Shown in pieces: positions 1 to 8,072 of a stretch of 26,390 bases of DNA. The translations under genes and the position numbers were made by a program. How positions within the stretch are numbered: position 1 is the first letter of the stretch; each line of letters opens with the position of its first letter. The stretch comes from Candidatus Magasanikiibacteriota bacterium (GTDB taxonomy: Bacteria; Patescibacteriota; Patescibacteriia; Magasanikbacterales; GWA2-37-8): the NCBI GenBank assembly GCA_903853785.1, contig CAINUM010000090.1:1-26390 (forward strand), read 5' to 3'. A model generated the notes under the pieces. That model had not been told where the DNA came from. It worked only from the letters and a program-made list of their open reading frames with translations, and searched no databases.

Positions 1-471
1 AATGGCACCCTTGACGTTGGTTTCGGCGGCGGCGACCGCGCCGCGAGTGGTGCTGCCGTCGGTGAGGACCGTCGCCTTGACCGCAGTCTCAGAAGCCACG
101 ACGGCTCCCGTGACGTTGGTTTCGGCGGCGGCGATCGCCGCAGTGGTGTGGCCATTGATGACCGTGGCCGCCACAATCACTTCGTCTGTCGTGGACCCCT
201 GGACGCCCCAGTGGATCCAGAGGCCGGCGCCAACGATGACTCCGACGACCGTGAAGGCCAGGATCAGCCAGGCCCACCACGGGGTGGATGACTGGGCGAC
301 GACGACCTGCGACTGCGCGGGGCTGTTGCAGTTCTGCGTGGCGAGCTGGTAGCGCAACTGCGGCGGTCCGGGGATGACGATCTGCTGTTGCACCGTGATC
401 ACGGTGTTGTGGCAGTTCGTGCAGGAGGTGCCAACGGTCTGGTTGGCGGCGTTGCAAATGGTGCAGTTCAT
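1..471 (-). CDS. Zinc-ribbon, single-TM protein with 11-residue repeats (3' end off the window)
   Basis: The frame is open from ATG at 471 to the window edge, 157 codons with no stop, so the C-terminus is missing. Visible order: an N-terminal zinc ribbon (C3xxC6 and C17xxC20), a polar linker, one strongly hydrophobic segment (about residues 64-88, starting WWAWLILAF), then an Ala/Thr/Val/Glu-rich tail. The tail repeats every 11 residues (for example TNVTGAVVASE, TAVKATVLTDG, STTRGAVAAAE) with a 33-residue super-period. This pattern suggests a right-handed hendecad coiled coil. The composition is strongly GC-rich, unlike the AT-rich operon next door. A GGAG lies about 9 bases before the ATG, whereas native genes here lack such a site. 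I do not recognise the family. Inference: a membrane-anchored coiled-coil protein with a cytoplasmic zinc ribbon, acquired from elsewhere. Confidence 0.75.
   Translation of the reverse strand, partial: MNCTICNAANQTVGTSCTNCHNTVITVQQQIVIPGPPQLRYQLATQNCNSPAQSQVVVAQSSTPWWAWLILAFTVVGVIVGAGLWIHWGVQGSTTDEVIVAATVINGHTTAAIAAAETNVTGAVVASETAVKATVLTDGSTTRGAVAAAETNVKGAI
12..134. repeat. 24-bp direct repeat pair, 99-bp period
   Basis: The same 24 bases (starting TGACGTTGGTTTCGG) occur at 12-35 and 111-134, exactly 99 bp (33 codons) apart, inside the zinc-ribbon gene. They encode the AAAETNV part of the protein repeat. More copies may lie beyond the left edge. Confidence 0.85.
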
Positions 472-525
472 GATAGACTCCATGTCTCATGCAGACGGGT
501 TGGTTACCGCTGATGAAACGAAATT

Positions 526-877
526 GTTAGCACACAGCACTAACTGCTAGCACATTTTTTCCCAACGTGGGAAGGAGAAACACCTTAATGGTGTCAACCT
601 CCCAACGCTGGAACTACCTGCGCGGGAGTAAAACTAGTGAAACACTAGACTTACTTCCACGCAGGTAAAGTAGTTACCATATATTGTAAAGAACTATCGT
701 TGCAATCTCAGCTTGACTAACAATCTTTATTGTTAACTAAGCTGAAATGGCATTTAAAAAACTCTCCGGGGTGAGAGAGTAACAAATATCTTGTTAGTTG
801 AGCGATTCTTCATCTTTTGGTCTCTCTCAAAACCTTGGATGAAAACTGTTTAAGTTGTGCCTTTATCAATCTAACAA
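526..877 (-). ncRNA. Long, highly structured leader RNA (candidate cis-regulatory RNA or ncRNA)
   Basis: This 350-nt gene-free stretch is almost entirely foldable when read on the minus strand. Arms in plus coordinates: 871-877 with 791-797 (7 bp closing helix); 838-843 with 809-814; 828-832 with 815-819; 775-780 with 761-766 followed by a T run; 729-744 with 709-724 (16-position stem, AAAG loop); 643-655 with 627-639; 660-666 with 616-622; 605-611 with 562-568 enclosing 598-603/569-575 and 590-595/579-584; 537-544 with 526-533. Several stems use G-U pairs that are C-A mismatches on the other strand, so the RNA strand is the minus strand. It lies between promoters at 881-994 and the gene at 471. 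I recognise no known RNA class; rnpB and 6S RNA hallmarks are not apparent. Confidence 0.6.
756..780 (-). terminator. Possible conditional terminator in the leader
   Basis: On the minus strand ACTCTC pairs with GAGAGT around an 8-nt loop and is followed by six T. An upstream GAGAGAG (822-828), which sits in the loop of an earlier hairpin, can instead pair with CTCTCTC (773-779) and break this stem. The arrangement has the logic of a terminator/antiterminator pair. Confidence 0.45.
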
Positions 878-880
878 ATT

Positions 881-909
881 AGTATACCACCGAATAGCTT
901 TTTTGTCAA
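881..909 (-). promoter_or_regulatory. Promoter P2 for the leader and zinc-ribbon gene
   Basis: The -35 TTGACA (904-909) and -10 TATACT (881-886) are separated by 17 nt, predicting a start near 874. The start coincides with TTGTTAG, the first arm of the leader's closing helix. Confidence 0.7.
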
Positions 910-965
910 GGGGTTGGTGGAACTACTATATATATACTGCCCAAACTCGTCTGAACTAACAAAGA

Positions 966-994
966 ACTATACCACAAATCCCCTATTTTGTCAA
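966..994 (-). promoter_or_regulatory. Promoter P1, near-duplicate of P2
   Basis: The -35 TTGACA (989-994) and -10 TATAGT (966-971) have a 17-nt spacer, predicting a start near 959. It lies exactly 85 bp upstream of P2 and shares with it the AG after TTGACAAAA, the GTGG just before the -10, and TTGTTAG just after it. Confidence 0.65.
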
Positions 995-1002
995 TAGTAA
1001 AA

Positions 1003-1030
1003 CAAAAACCCTGGATGGTTAAGTCCAGGG
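1003..1030 (-). terminator. Terminator of the envelope operon
   Basis: CCCTGGA and TCCAGGG form a 7-bp stem with an 8-nt loop. On the minus strand it is followed by TTTTTG, 29 nt after the stop codon of the giant membrane protein. Confidence 0.8.
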
Positions 1031-1058
1031 CAAAAAACAGGCTTTTGTTGTTTTTTTG

Positions 1059-4000
1059 TTAAGCGGCTTTATTGATAATTCGTGCCTTTAGTTGAATTTG
1101 ATAATGATCTTTATCAAAGATAGTATCTGGGTCAGTAAACATTCTTCTAGCTCCAGTATTTGGATTCTCGTAAATTACCGCATGACTTCCATCGGTAGAT
1201 ACCAAGACATTTGAAGGTACACCACCAACATCAACACCTTTTAATGCTACAAACTCATCACCAGTCGCAAAATCTTCACCCATCAATAAACGTTCTTCAG
1301 GTGTCAAAATTATATTGTGACCGTGATCAAGTTCGGTGACTAGCTGTAACAAACGAGCGTCTGATGCCCAAGCAACATTTGGATCCATTATCTCTTTAAT
1401 TGGATCTGTGTCCAACAAACCAGGATTTTTGGAGAGGGCGGCTTCAACGTGTTGCATTAAGTTTGGTAAAACTTTATAAGCATCACCTGAAACATCTGTG
1501 GCCAAAGCTCCTTCTTTAAGTGATGAAACAATATCAAAACGCATACTCTGCAATTCATGATATTGAGCTTCGTGTCCTGCGAACCCAACGGTTGGGTTTT
1601 CTACCGGAGGAACAACTGTCCCACCTTTTGCATCTGGAAGATGCGGTGCTTCTACTACGCCAGATTTCCCGGCAGGTGTGCTTTTGAGCATAGAATCTAA
1701 TCCGTTTCTATTCTCCACTGCACTACCACCTGTCCATTTGATACGAGTTTCAACATTGTCATTAGCAGCTGCCACCTTCTCAACCATAGCTGGTTTATTT
1801 CCACTGCCATCAATGTTTTGAACAAATTTTCCATGAGAATCATATATGTGACCAGCGTGATCAACATAGCGGATATGATTTCCACCAGATATTGAAGCGT
1901 GTCCGGTAACTAGTGCGTTGTCATTATCTGGATAGATTGGAATATACAACTTGTGATCGCCACCACGTACTGCAATGTTATCGGCTGTCCATCCCTTTAC
2001 TTGTGGCAATCTAGCTTCAGAAATATTTCCAGACATCTTTGGAGCTGCATCAAAATTATTATTTGGTAAATCATCAAAATGTGGAACCGCTTTTGTTGGA
2101 GCAGCTTCAATCACTGTTTTTCCTCCCACATGACTTTCAACACGATAATTTTCTAACGCAACTACTTTACCGGTGTCTCCTCCTACTATTTTGATAGTAG
2201 GCACTTCACCTGCTTTTAACATGCCGTTGGCTTGTCCTTTTAGATGATCAAGTGCATCCCAAGTACTACCACCATGTTTGAAATTATATTCAACAACGTT
2301 ACCAGATTTATCCATTACAGGCGTACCGTCGGCATGAGATAAAATAATTTTAGCACCTGGATGGAATTGTAATGCATGATCGATTTTTCCATCGTGGAAT
2401 CTGTAACCCATTTTTTCCATAATCTGATGGCGCCAATCACCAAAACCACTTGGGTGACTTGGAGCCTCAATAAGTCCAGCTTGATGAGGGGGTATAACAT
2501 CTGGAGTTGGAGCAACTGGAGCAACATCGTGATGTCCACCGCCAGTACCGCCAGCACCTGTATTGTCAGTCGTATCGCCAACATAATGCAAATCAGCATT
2601 ACGATTTGGGATGTCAGACATATCTTTGGCATTTGCTGCGGCTGCCAATTTGGCATCCAAAGCAGTAGTGTCAGCGCGAGGTGGCACAGCGTAGTGTCCT
2701 CTTATTTCTTGCACAGCATAACCAGCACCAACTGCTAACGCACCAAATGCAACTGCTCCAGCAGCAGTATACAAGGTACGCCAACCAGCCTTGGCCCATT
2801 TTGCTTTATCACGATCGGAAAGTGCAATATTACTTTCTTGCATTGCCTCTTCACTATGTTTTTGCATTTGAGCCAAACCAATACGAGCAAACACACCACG
2901 ACGATAAGCTTGATATATTAAATTCTCTGTTTGACTTCTCAACTGTGGATTGGATTGTAAATATGCAACGATATTTTTTTCGTCCATTGTGTCCGCTTCT
3001 CCTTTGAGATAACGGTTGAGAATTTTGATCTCATCACCAAATTGTTTTAATTCAGCGGCCTTGAGAGAATTTGGATTTTTGAAATATCTATTCCATTGTT
3101 CAGTAGCTTGATTGAAGCGTGGCATGAAAGCTGCTTCGGCTTTAGCGTTTTCCTTTTTAGCAATTCTACCTTCACCAAATCTATATCCGGCTAAACCTCC
3201 ACCAATACCACCAAGTACACCTCTAGCAATTGCGCTATTGGAGAAAAAGGCTGTGCCCACTGCGGCACCGGTCAATATAGTAGCAGCCGCACCTTTCTTG
3301 CCGTAGTTTTCGCGACTTGCACCGGTACCACTATATCCAGCCATAACACCATCCAATATTTTTATAATCTTTGGATCAGTATTTTTTATAGCTTCAGCAT
3401 TAGCGGCCTTACTGTGATCAATGAGAGTTTGTAATGCAAGCGCAACTTTAATTTTTTGCTCAGAACTAATATCCATTCCGGCTTCTCGAGCATTTTTGAG
3501 CGCTTGAATATATAATCTTTTTGAATCACCTTTGAGCGCATCGGCTTCTTCGAAACCAAAATCTTCGGCAGATCCTTTTACATTATCTTCACTGGCTTTG
3601 CGAATTGCTTCTGCCATGATTGAAGAAAACAAAGCATTTGTATCGGCGGATAATTTATTACCACCGCCGCCAAATCTTTTATCTAAAGTACTATTTATAA
3701 TTTCAGTTCGTTTGTTAGCATACATTTCTTCCAAAAGTTTTTTCTTGCGATCTTCCATGGTTTTGCTACCAAATATAAACTTTTGTAACATCGCACGAAT
3801 ACCACCACCGGCTGCTCCACCGGCTGCCGCTAAACCAATACCAGCCAAGCCACCAGTTGCAAACATTGCGGTTGCAGCTGCTACACCAACTCCTATCGCC
3901 CCCATATTCACCGCAATTCTAGCACCAAGCTGCCACTTCAAAGCCTTCACAGTTTCCCAAGTACCAACCTGTTTGGACATCTCGGATTGTAAATCTGCTT

Positions 4001-5801
4001 GGCCCCATTCATGCAAAACTCCGGCGGCTTTTTTGGCCATTCCTTTGCTCCACACTCTTCTAAATTGATCCCAGTTTTTAATACCATACTGACGCAATTT
4101 TTTTAGAAGTGCATCGCTTGGTTCTCTCTTCATCAATTTGATCATGCCTTCCATAATCAAATCATTACTGTCGGTACTTTCATCCCCTGCTTTTAGTTTT
4201 TCATTATAAATCAATTCCATGACAGAACGAACATCTTTGGATCGGTCGCTAAATAATTCACGTAATACAACATCAGGGATATCAATATCTCTTTCTGTTT
4301 CAGCCCTTTCAGACTTCGATGCTTTTTCTTGTTCTTTTGTGAAGACCTCGAGATCTCTTTCACGAATTTCTTCCATTTTATCGATAATCGATTTTTCTTG
4401 TGCCGGAATATCATCATCCGGTTTTTTTGGATCTGCTGGAGCAATATCAGATATTGCTTTTAATTCATCTTCACTAAATTTGTCGATTGTTTTTCCGCCA
4501 AGAGTTTTCATGCCCGCAGCAGTAGCTCGATCGACAATGGCTTTAATTTTTAATTTCAAATCTTCTTTTTCTTTGTTTAAATCAAACTTTTCTCCCAAGT
4601 CTGGTACTTTTGCTTTTTCTTCATCCAACACCGCTTGGAAAGTTTTTCCTATTTCCTGAGTTCTATATTTATCAAAACCAGCATCTAAATAATCAGTAAA
4701 ACCACGGGAAACAGCGATTGCATCAACTCTATCTTTTACTTCCTTAACAATTGCTTTAAAATTTGCATTAACAGTTGTTGATGCTTCTAAATCCGCAAAA
4801 ATTTTATTCGCCTCATCATTTTTGATTCTATCCAAATTGAGAGTTTCTGGTTTCGTTGGCTCTGGACGCATAGCTGGAGGAAAACCTGGGTCAGTGCCTC
4901 TTTTTGTAGCTGCCGCATCCCAATCTTCTTTGGTTTTGGTGTCTTTATCAAATTTAACTTTATCTTTTTTCCACAACAACATGTCGGCATTATAATCTGC
5001 CACTTCTTTTGTATTTTTTGCCGCCAGAGCTTTACTTTCGATTTCAACATCGGCATTTAAACGATCCTGTAAGCCGACTGCTTCTTTTGCTAAAGTTTTA
5101 GTACCGCCTTTACGAGGCTGAATATCTTTTAATTCCTTTTCAAAATTCTTCAAAAGCAACTGAATATCGGCTTGTTGTTGAGCGATCTCTTTTCCAATTC
5201 TCCCTGCTTCTTCATCACCAATATCACTCCATTCAGTCAACGAACCGAGCTTATCGACAGTAGCTTCTAATTTTTTCTTTAAACCGGCCAAACCTTCTAA
5301 AATATTTTTTGCACGAGAATCAGCTTTTGTAACAACCTCACCTTTTAGTCTAGTAATTTCTGCGTCGATATTTTTTTCAAAAGATTCTACAGACTCTAAA
5401 TTTTGAATTGTTTTTAAATTTATGTTTTTTAATTTGTCTTTGGCGTTGGCTGCATTTTGTAACGTCACTTCCACCTCGCCGGTATCTTGAATAATTGTTG
5501 TTTTGGAAAGGTCAACATTGTAAATGTTACCATTAATCTCTACGGTCGTAGGAATTTTACCAACTTTTTTTGGCGGAATTGTCAATTTGACATTTTGTGC
5601 ACCACCATCAAGTGCGTTGATGATACCACACAATTTACCATCTTTATCCATCACAGGATCAGTCCAAGAATCAACTTCTCCGACTTTCCATTTATTAGTT
5701 TTGTCATCAAAAAACAAAACATTCTCGCCTTTTTTAAAATCATTTGTATTGAACTGTTTTCTTTCTGGTGAAGCACTAGATTCTTTGGCTACTCTAACCA
5801 T
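1059..5801 (-). CDS. Giant (1580-aa) membrane protein of unknown function
   Basis: Seen: an N-terminal region of about 600 residues rich in Lys, Asp and Glu with coiled-coil character and an SH3-like beta stretch at about residues 20-95. Three Ala/Gly-rich hydrophobic blocks follow (about 627-670, 834-874 and 1005-1031). After the last is a low-complexity Gly/His/Pro linker (GAGGTGGGHHD) and a C-terminal region of about 500 residues with beta-rich character (YIPIYPDNDN, HIRYVDHAGHIYDSHG). No catalytic motif or signal peptide is evident. It is the last gene of a six-gene minus-strand run, 6 nt after its neighbour, and is followed by a terminator. Inference: charged N-terminal part inside the cell, C-terminal part outside, linked to the Wzz-like and HtrA-like neighbours in an envelope complex. 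I cannot name a family. No SD precedes the ATG. Confidence 0.85.
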   Translation of the reverse strand: MVRVAKESSASPERKQFNTNDFKKGENVLFFDDKTNKWKVGEVDSWTDPVMDKDGKLCGIINALDGGAQNVKLTIPPKKVGKIPTTVEINGNIYNVDLSKTTIIQDTGEVEVTLQNAANAKDKLKNINLKTIQNLESVESFEKNIDAEITRLKGEVVTKADSRAKNILEGLAGLKKKLEATVDKLGSLTEWSDIGDEEAGRIGKEIAQQQADIQLLLKNFEKELKDIQPRKGGTKTLAKEAVGLQDRLNADVEIESKALAAKNTKEVADYNADMLLWKKDKVKFDKDTKTKEDWDAAATKRGTDPGFPPAMRPEPTKPETLNLDRIKNDEANKIFADLEASTTVNANFKAIVKEVKDRVDAIAVSRGFTDYLDAGFDKYRTQEIGKTFQAVLDEEKAKVPDLGEKFDLNKEKEDLKLKIKAIVDRATAAGMKTLGGKTIDKFSEDELKAISDIAPADPKKPDDDIPAQEKSIIDKMEEIRERDLEVFTKEQEKASKSERAETERDIDIPDVVLRELFSDRSKDVRSVMELIYNEKLKAGDESTDSNDLIMEGMIKLMKREPSDALLKKLRQYGIKNWDQFRRVWSKGMAKKAAGVLHEWGQADLQSEMSKQVGTWETVKALKWQLGARIAVNMGAIGVGVAAATAMFATGGLAGIGLAAAGGAAGGGIRAMLQKFIFGSKTMEDRKKKLLEEMYANKRTEIINSTLDKRFGGGGNKLSADTNALFSSIMAEAIRKASEDNVKGSAEDFGFEEADALKGDSKRLYIQALKNAREAGMDISSEQKIKVALALQTLIDHSKAANAEAIKNTDPKIIKILDGVMAGYSGTGASRENYGKKGAAATILTGAAVGTAFFSNSAIARGVLGGIGGGLAGYRFGEGRIAKKENAKAEAAFMPRFNQATEQWNRYFKNPNSLKAAELKQFGDEIKILNRYLKGEADTMDEKNIVAYLQSNPQLRSQTENLIYQAYRRGVFARIGLAQMQKHSEEAMQESNIALSDRDKAKWAKAGWRTLYTAAGAVAFGALAVGAGYAVQEIRGHYAVPPRADTTALDAKLAAAANAKDMSDIPNRNADLHYVGDTTDNTGAGGTGGGHHDVAPVAPTPDVIPPHQAGLIEAPSHPSGFGDWRHQIMEKMGYRFHDGKIDHALQFHPGAKIILSHADGTPVMDKSGNVVEYNFKHGGSTWDALDHLKGQANGMLKAGEVPTIKIVGGDTGKVVALENYRVESHVGGKTVIEAAPTKAVPHFDDLPNNNFDAAPKMSGNISEARLPQVKGWTADNIAVRGGDHKLYIPIYPDNDNALVTGHASISGGNHIRYVDHAGHIYDSHGKFVQNIDGSGNKPAMVEKVAAANDNVETRIKWTGGSAVENRNGLDSMLKSTPAGKSGVVEAPHLPDAKGGTVVPPVENPTVGFAGHEAQYHELQSMRFDIVSSLKEGALATDVSGDAYKVLPNLMQHVEAALSKNPGLLDTDPIKEIMDPNVAWASDARLLQLVTELDHGHNIILTPEERLLMGEDFATGDEFVALKGVDVGGVPSNVLVSTDGSHAVIYENPNTGARRMFTDPDTIFDKDHYQIQLKARIINKAA

Positions 5802-5807
5802 ATAATT

Positions 5808-6008
5808 CTAAATATTATTTTTTGAATTTTTAATAATGGTATTCATTTTTCTTATCTGCACCTTAGTTTCCAGATCAAGTAATTGTTTTTCTAAAATCTT
5901 TCCTTCCGCTTCAACCGTACTAGCTTCGAGTAGGAATTTTTGTAAAACAAAATTTACTGCTCTCACCAACTCATTTTCAGGCAATTTTTTTATTGACTCT
6001 TCTTCCAT
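5808..6008 (-). CDS. Small coiled-coil protein, 66 aa
   Basis: A short, helix-rich, charged protein with heptad-like spacing (KILEKQLLDLETKVQIRK) and no membrane segment. It lies between a DUF5663-like gene (12 nt upstream) and the giant membrane protein (6 nt downstream). This tight packing supports a real gene and co-transcription. Possible role: cytoplasmic partner of the giant protein; this is inference only. The family is not recognised. Confidence 0.65.
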   Translation of the reverse strand: MEEESIKKLPENELVRAVNFVLQKFLLEASTVEAEGKILEKQLLDLETKVQIRKMNTIIKNSKNNI

Positions 6009-6020
6009 ATAATAATTATA

Positions 6021-6335
6021 TTATATAGCGAAAGATTCTTTGACTTCTTGAGCAAAACCTGACAAAGCTTCTTTAACTACTTCAGTAAAATTTGGAACAT
6101 TTTCTTGCCAAAAACTCCACCATTGTTCTGGAGTTGTTTCTTGTTTGGTAAGTTCTACAAATTGCTTTGCAGACTGTTCGTTTAAAAGTGGCAAAACTGC
6201 ATTTCCAATACGTTGCTCGGCTTGAGCAAGAAATTGTGGTAAATATTCTTTTTTTGCTTCGTCGTCCAAGTGTTCAAAACCACTATCATTTAAAATACCT
6301 AGTACTAATTCTTCCAAAGGATTTTGTTGTGCCAT
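6021..6335 (-). CDS. DUF5663-like small protein, 104 aa
   Basis: A 104-aa soluble, acidic, helical protein (starts MAQQNPLEEL, contains EEAKKEYL-like and TPEQWWSFW-like patches). From memory it resembles DUF5663 proteins, which are found mainly in Patescibacteria and have no assigned function; this needs a profile search. It has no signal peptide or membrane segment. It is preceded by the Wzz-like gene (37 nt) and followed by the 66-aa protein (12 nt) on the same strand. The upstream sequence is AT-only with no SD, like other native genes. Confidence 0.7.
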   Translation of the reverse strand: MAQQNPLEELVLGILNDSGFEHLDDEAKKEYLPQFLAQAEQRIGNAVLPLLNEQSAKQFVELTKQETTPEQWWSFWQENVPNFTEVVKEALSGFAQEVKESFAI

Positions 6336-6372
6336 ATAATAATAAATTATTAAAAAGAATTTCTAATTTTAA

Positions 6373-6978
6373 TTAAAATCCAAATAAATGACGCTTGTAT
6401 TTTATCACCCAAGCAGAAGATAGGACTATGCCAGCCAAAAAACCTAGCAAACCATTTAACAAAATATTTGGTTTGGTAATCCACTGAGAAACGATTGGTT
6501 GATTCACAGTTTTAATCGCTACATCACCACCGACGTATTCCCAACCGTGTGCAGTCAAAGTTTCAGTAACGGCTGAAGCCAGCGGTAAAACATCATTTTT
6601 TGTACTATAGACAGTAATCTTCATTAAGCTAGTACCGTACAACATTTGCCCAGTCACATCTTTTTGCCATTGTTTTTTTTGTTTTCTTTCTGTGAGATTT
6701 TCCCAACGAGTTTTATCAAAACTAGCCGATGGGTTGGTCATTACTTTTTGCATAAAATCATCAGTCTGCATTACTTGGGCCAAATTTTCACCGATACGCT
6801 CGGCTGCTTTGGATTGAGTATATGGATCAACTCCACTACGATCACGTGAGATGATCAACACCTGACTTTCAGCACTGTATTGCCATGGAAATAACAAACT
6901 TACAGCTGCTGACAAAATAGCGACTAACACACCCCACACAAATATTAACTTAGCATGGCGAAATAACATTTCAAACAT
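6373..6978 (-). CDS. Wzz-like chain-length/polysaccharide co-polymerase protein, 201 aa
   Basis: Topology is typical of Wzz/YveK proteins: an N-terminal membrane segment (about residues 10-31, HAKLIFVWGVLVAILSA), an extracytoplasmic helical domain of about 135 residues, and a C-terminal membrane segment (about 172-193) followed by a short basic tail. The sequence after TM1 (YSAESQVLIISRD) matches the usual start of the Wzz periplasmic fold. There is no C-terminal kinase domain. Family members control polysaccharide length or act as scaffolds. No polymerase or glycosyltransferase is visible in this window, so its use here, perhaps as an envelope scaffold, is inferred. It lies 23 nt after the HtrA-like gene. 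Confidence 0.7.
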   Translation of the reverse strand: MFEMLFRHAKLIFVWGVLVAILSAAVSLLFPWQYSAESQVLIISRDRSGVDPYTQSKAAERIGENLAQVMQTDDFMQKVMTNPSASFDKTRWENLTERKQKKQWQKDVTGQMLYGTSLMKITVYSTKNDVLPLASAVTETLTAHGWEYVGGDVAIKTVNQPIVSQWITKPNILLNGLLGFLAGIVLSSAWVIKYKRHLFGF

Positions 6979-7001
6979 AAATAAAAATTAAAATATTTTT
7001 T

Positions 7002-8069
7002 TTAATTTTCTAAAATACTTTGCGTAAATTCAATTATTTTTCCTTTACGCAAAACCTTTAATTTTAAATTCTGATTACTGATAATATTATACCACAAATT
7101 TTCACTATCAGCCAACTGGCCATTTGCTTCCAAGATTATATCACCTGCTTTTAATTTTGAACTCTCGGAAAATACACGAGAAACCGCAAAACCAGCTGTC
7201 AACTCATTCTTGACAATAATTGGTTGTTCCGAAGAAAACCAACCATATATACCAAGAGTGCGATATGATATTTTTTGAGAACCCAAAACACCTGGTAAGA
7301 TATTCGTTATATATTTACTAGGCAGAACATACCGTCCACCGCTCATCATTCCAATAATTTTACCTTGTACTCCCACCACGATATCTCCTTCTCCGAAATT
7401 TTTATCAATTTCTACAACTTCGCTTGGAGCAGAATCTAAATGAGGTAAAATAAATGATTTTGCAATTTTATTTGTAACAGCGGAATGTTGCCACGTGTTA
7501 TTATTGTAAACATAGACATCGTCGGATTGTTTTACAACATCTCCAAAATTTACCACCTTAAACTGAGCACCAGATTGGTCCGCCACTATTTTTAAATAAA
7601 CTAAATTTGAATTATTATCCTTTAATACTTTTTGTACGGTATATGAATGACCACTACTCAACAAAACACGCCAATTTTTATAATCACCACTATAATCAGG
7701 ATAATACAAAGCCAACCATCCGTCTGAAGAAACAAATATCGCTTCTCCTATTTTTCTAACCGGACTTAAGTAACTAACACCGGAAGAATCTGAAACATTG
7801 CGATAAACTGTTCCAATTCGATCTTCAAGTTCTATGCGTGCTTGTGGATCAAGCAAATCATGAGAAATGCTGACGGCACTCTTGGACATTATCCATATAT
7901 CACCACCACCATACCCAGGCCAAACCCACCCAATCAACATTGAGGCGCCAGATACTCCTGCTAACAAACCAAAAACTACGGCGACTAATAATATTTTAAT
8001 TCTTTGCCATTTGCGATATTGCTCAATGTTTGAAGCAGGAGGTGGTAAATGTGGAGGGATGATTGACAT
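7002..8069 (-). CDS. HtrA/Deg-like membrane protein with PDZ domain, protease triad apparently lost
   Basis: Order: Pro-rich cytoplasmic N-terminus, one membrane segment (about residues 25-48), a chymotrypsin-fold-like domain (about 80-260) and a C-terminal PDZ domain (about 265-350, with KLKAGDIILEANGQ). The protease domain keeps the HtrA phrase GEAIFVSSDGW (108-118), but the catalytic positions look replaced. The usual TNxHV His is in LYYPDY; the Asp before the LAVLKI-like strand is Asn155 (NSNLVYLKI); and GNSGGPL is replaced by NFGEGDIVVG (224-233), with no serine. Inference: a pseudoprotease that binds protein ends through its PDZ domain and acts as a sensor or scaffold. Its ATG is 3 nt after the stop of the upstream membrane gene, so the two are translated from one message. 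Confidence 0.75.
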   Translation of the reverse strand: MSIIPPHLPPPASNIEQYRKWQRIKILLVAVVFGLLAGVSGASMLIGWVWPGYGGGDIWIMSKSAVSISHDLLDPQARIELEDRIGTVYRNVSDSSGVSYLSPVRKIGEAIFVSSDGWLALYYPDYSGDYKNWRVLLSSGHSYTVQKVLKDNNSNLVYLKIVADQSGAQFKVVNFGDVVKQSDDVYVYNNNTWQHSAVTNKIAKSFILPHLDSAPSEVVEIDKNFGEGDIVVGVQGKIIGMMSGGRYVLPSKYITNILPGVLGSQKISYRTLGIYGWFSSEQPIIVKNELTAGFAVSRVFSESSKLKAGDIILEANGQLADSENLWYNIISNQNLKLKVLRKGKIIEFTQSILEN

Positions 8070-8072
8070 AAA

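Noticed and set aside
2..352. Plus-strand frame opposite the zinc-ribbon gene
   Set aside because: It is the antisense of a minus-strand gene that shows a zinc ribbon, TM span and regular repeats; the plus product is featureless.
89..490. Minus-strand frame overlapping the zinc-ribbon gene
   Set aside because: Out of frame with the gene starting at 471; rich in His/Arg as expected for a shifted GC-rich frame.
526..877. RNase P RNA or 6S RNA
   Set aside because: I could not find the conserved RNase P core (GAGGAAAGTCC-like, ACAGNAA) or a 6S-like central bubble with a matching length.
2376..5805. Several plus-strand frames opposite the giant protein
   Set aside because: No start context, low-complexity antisense translations; the minus frame is continuous over 4.7 kb.
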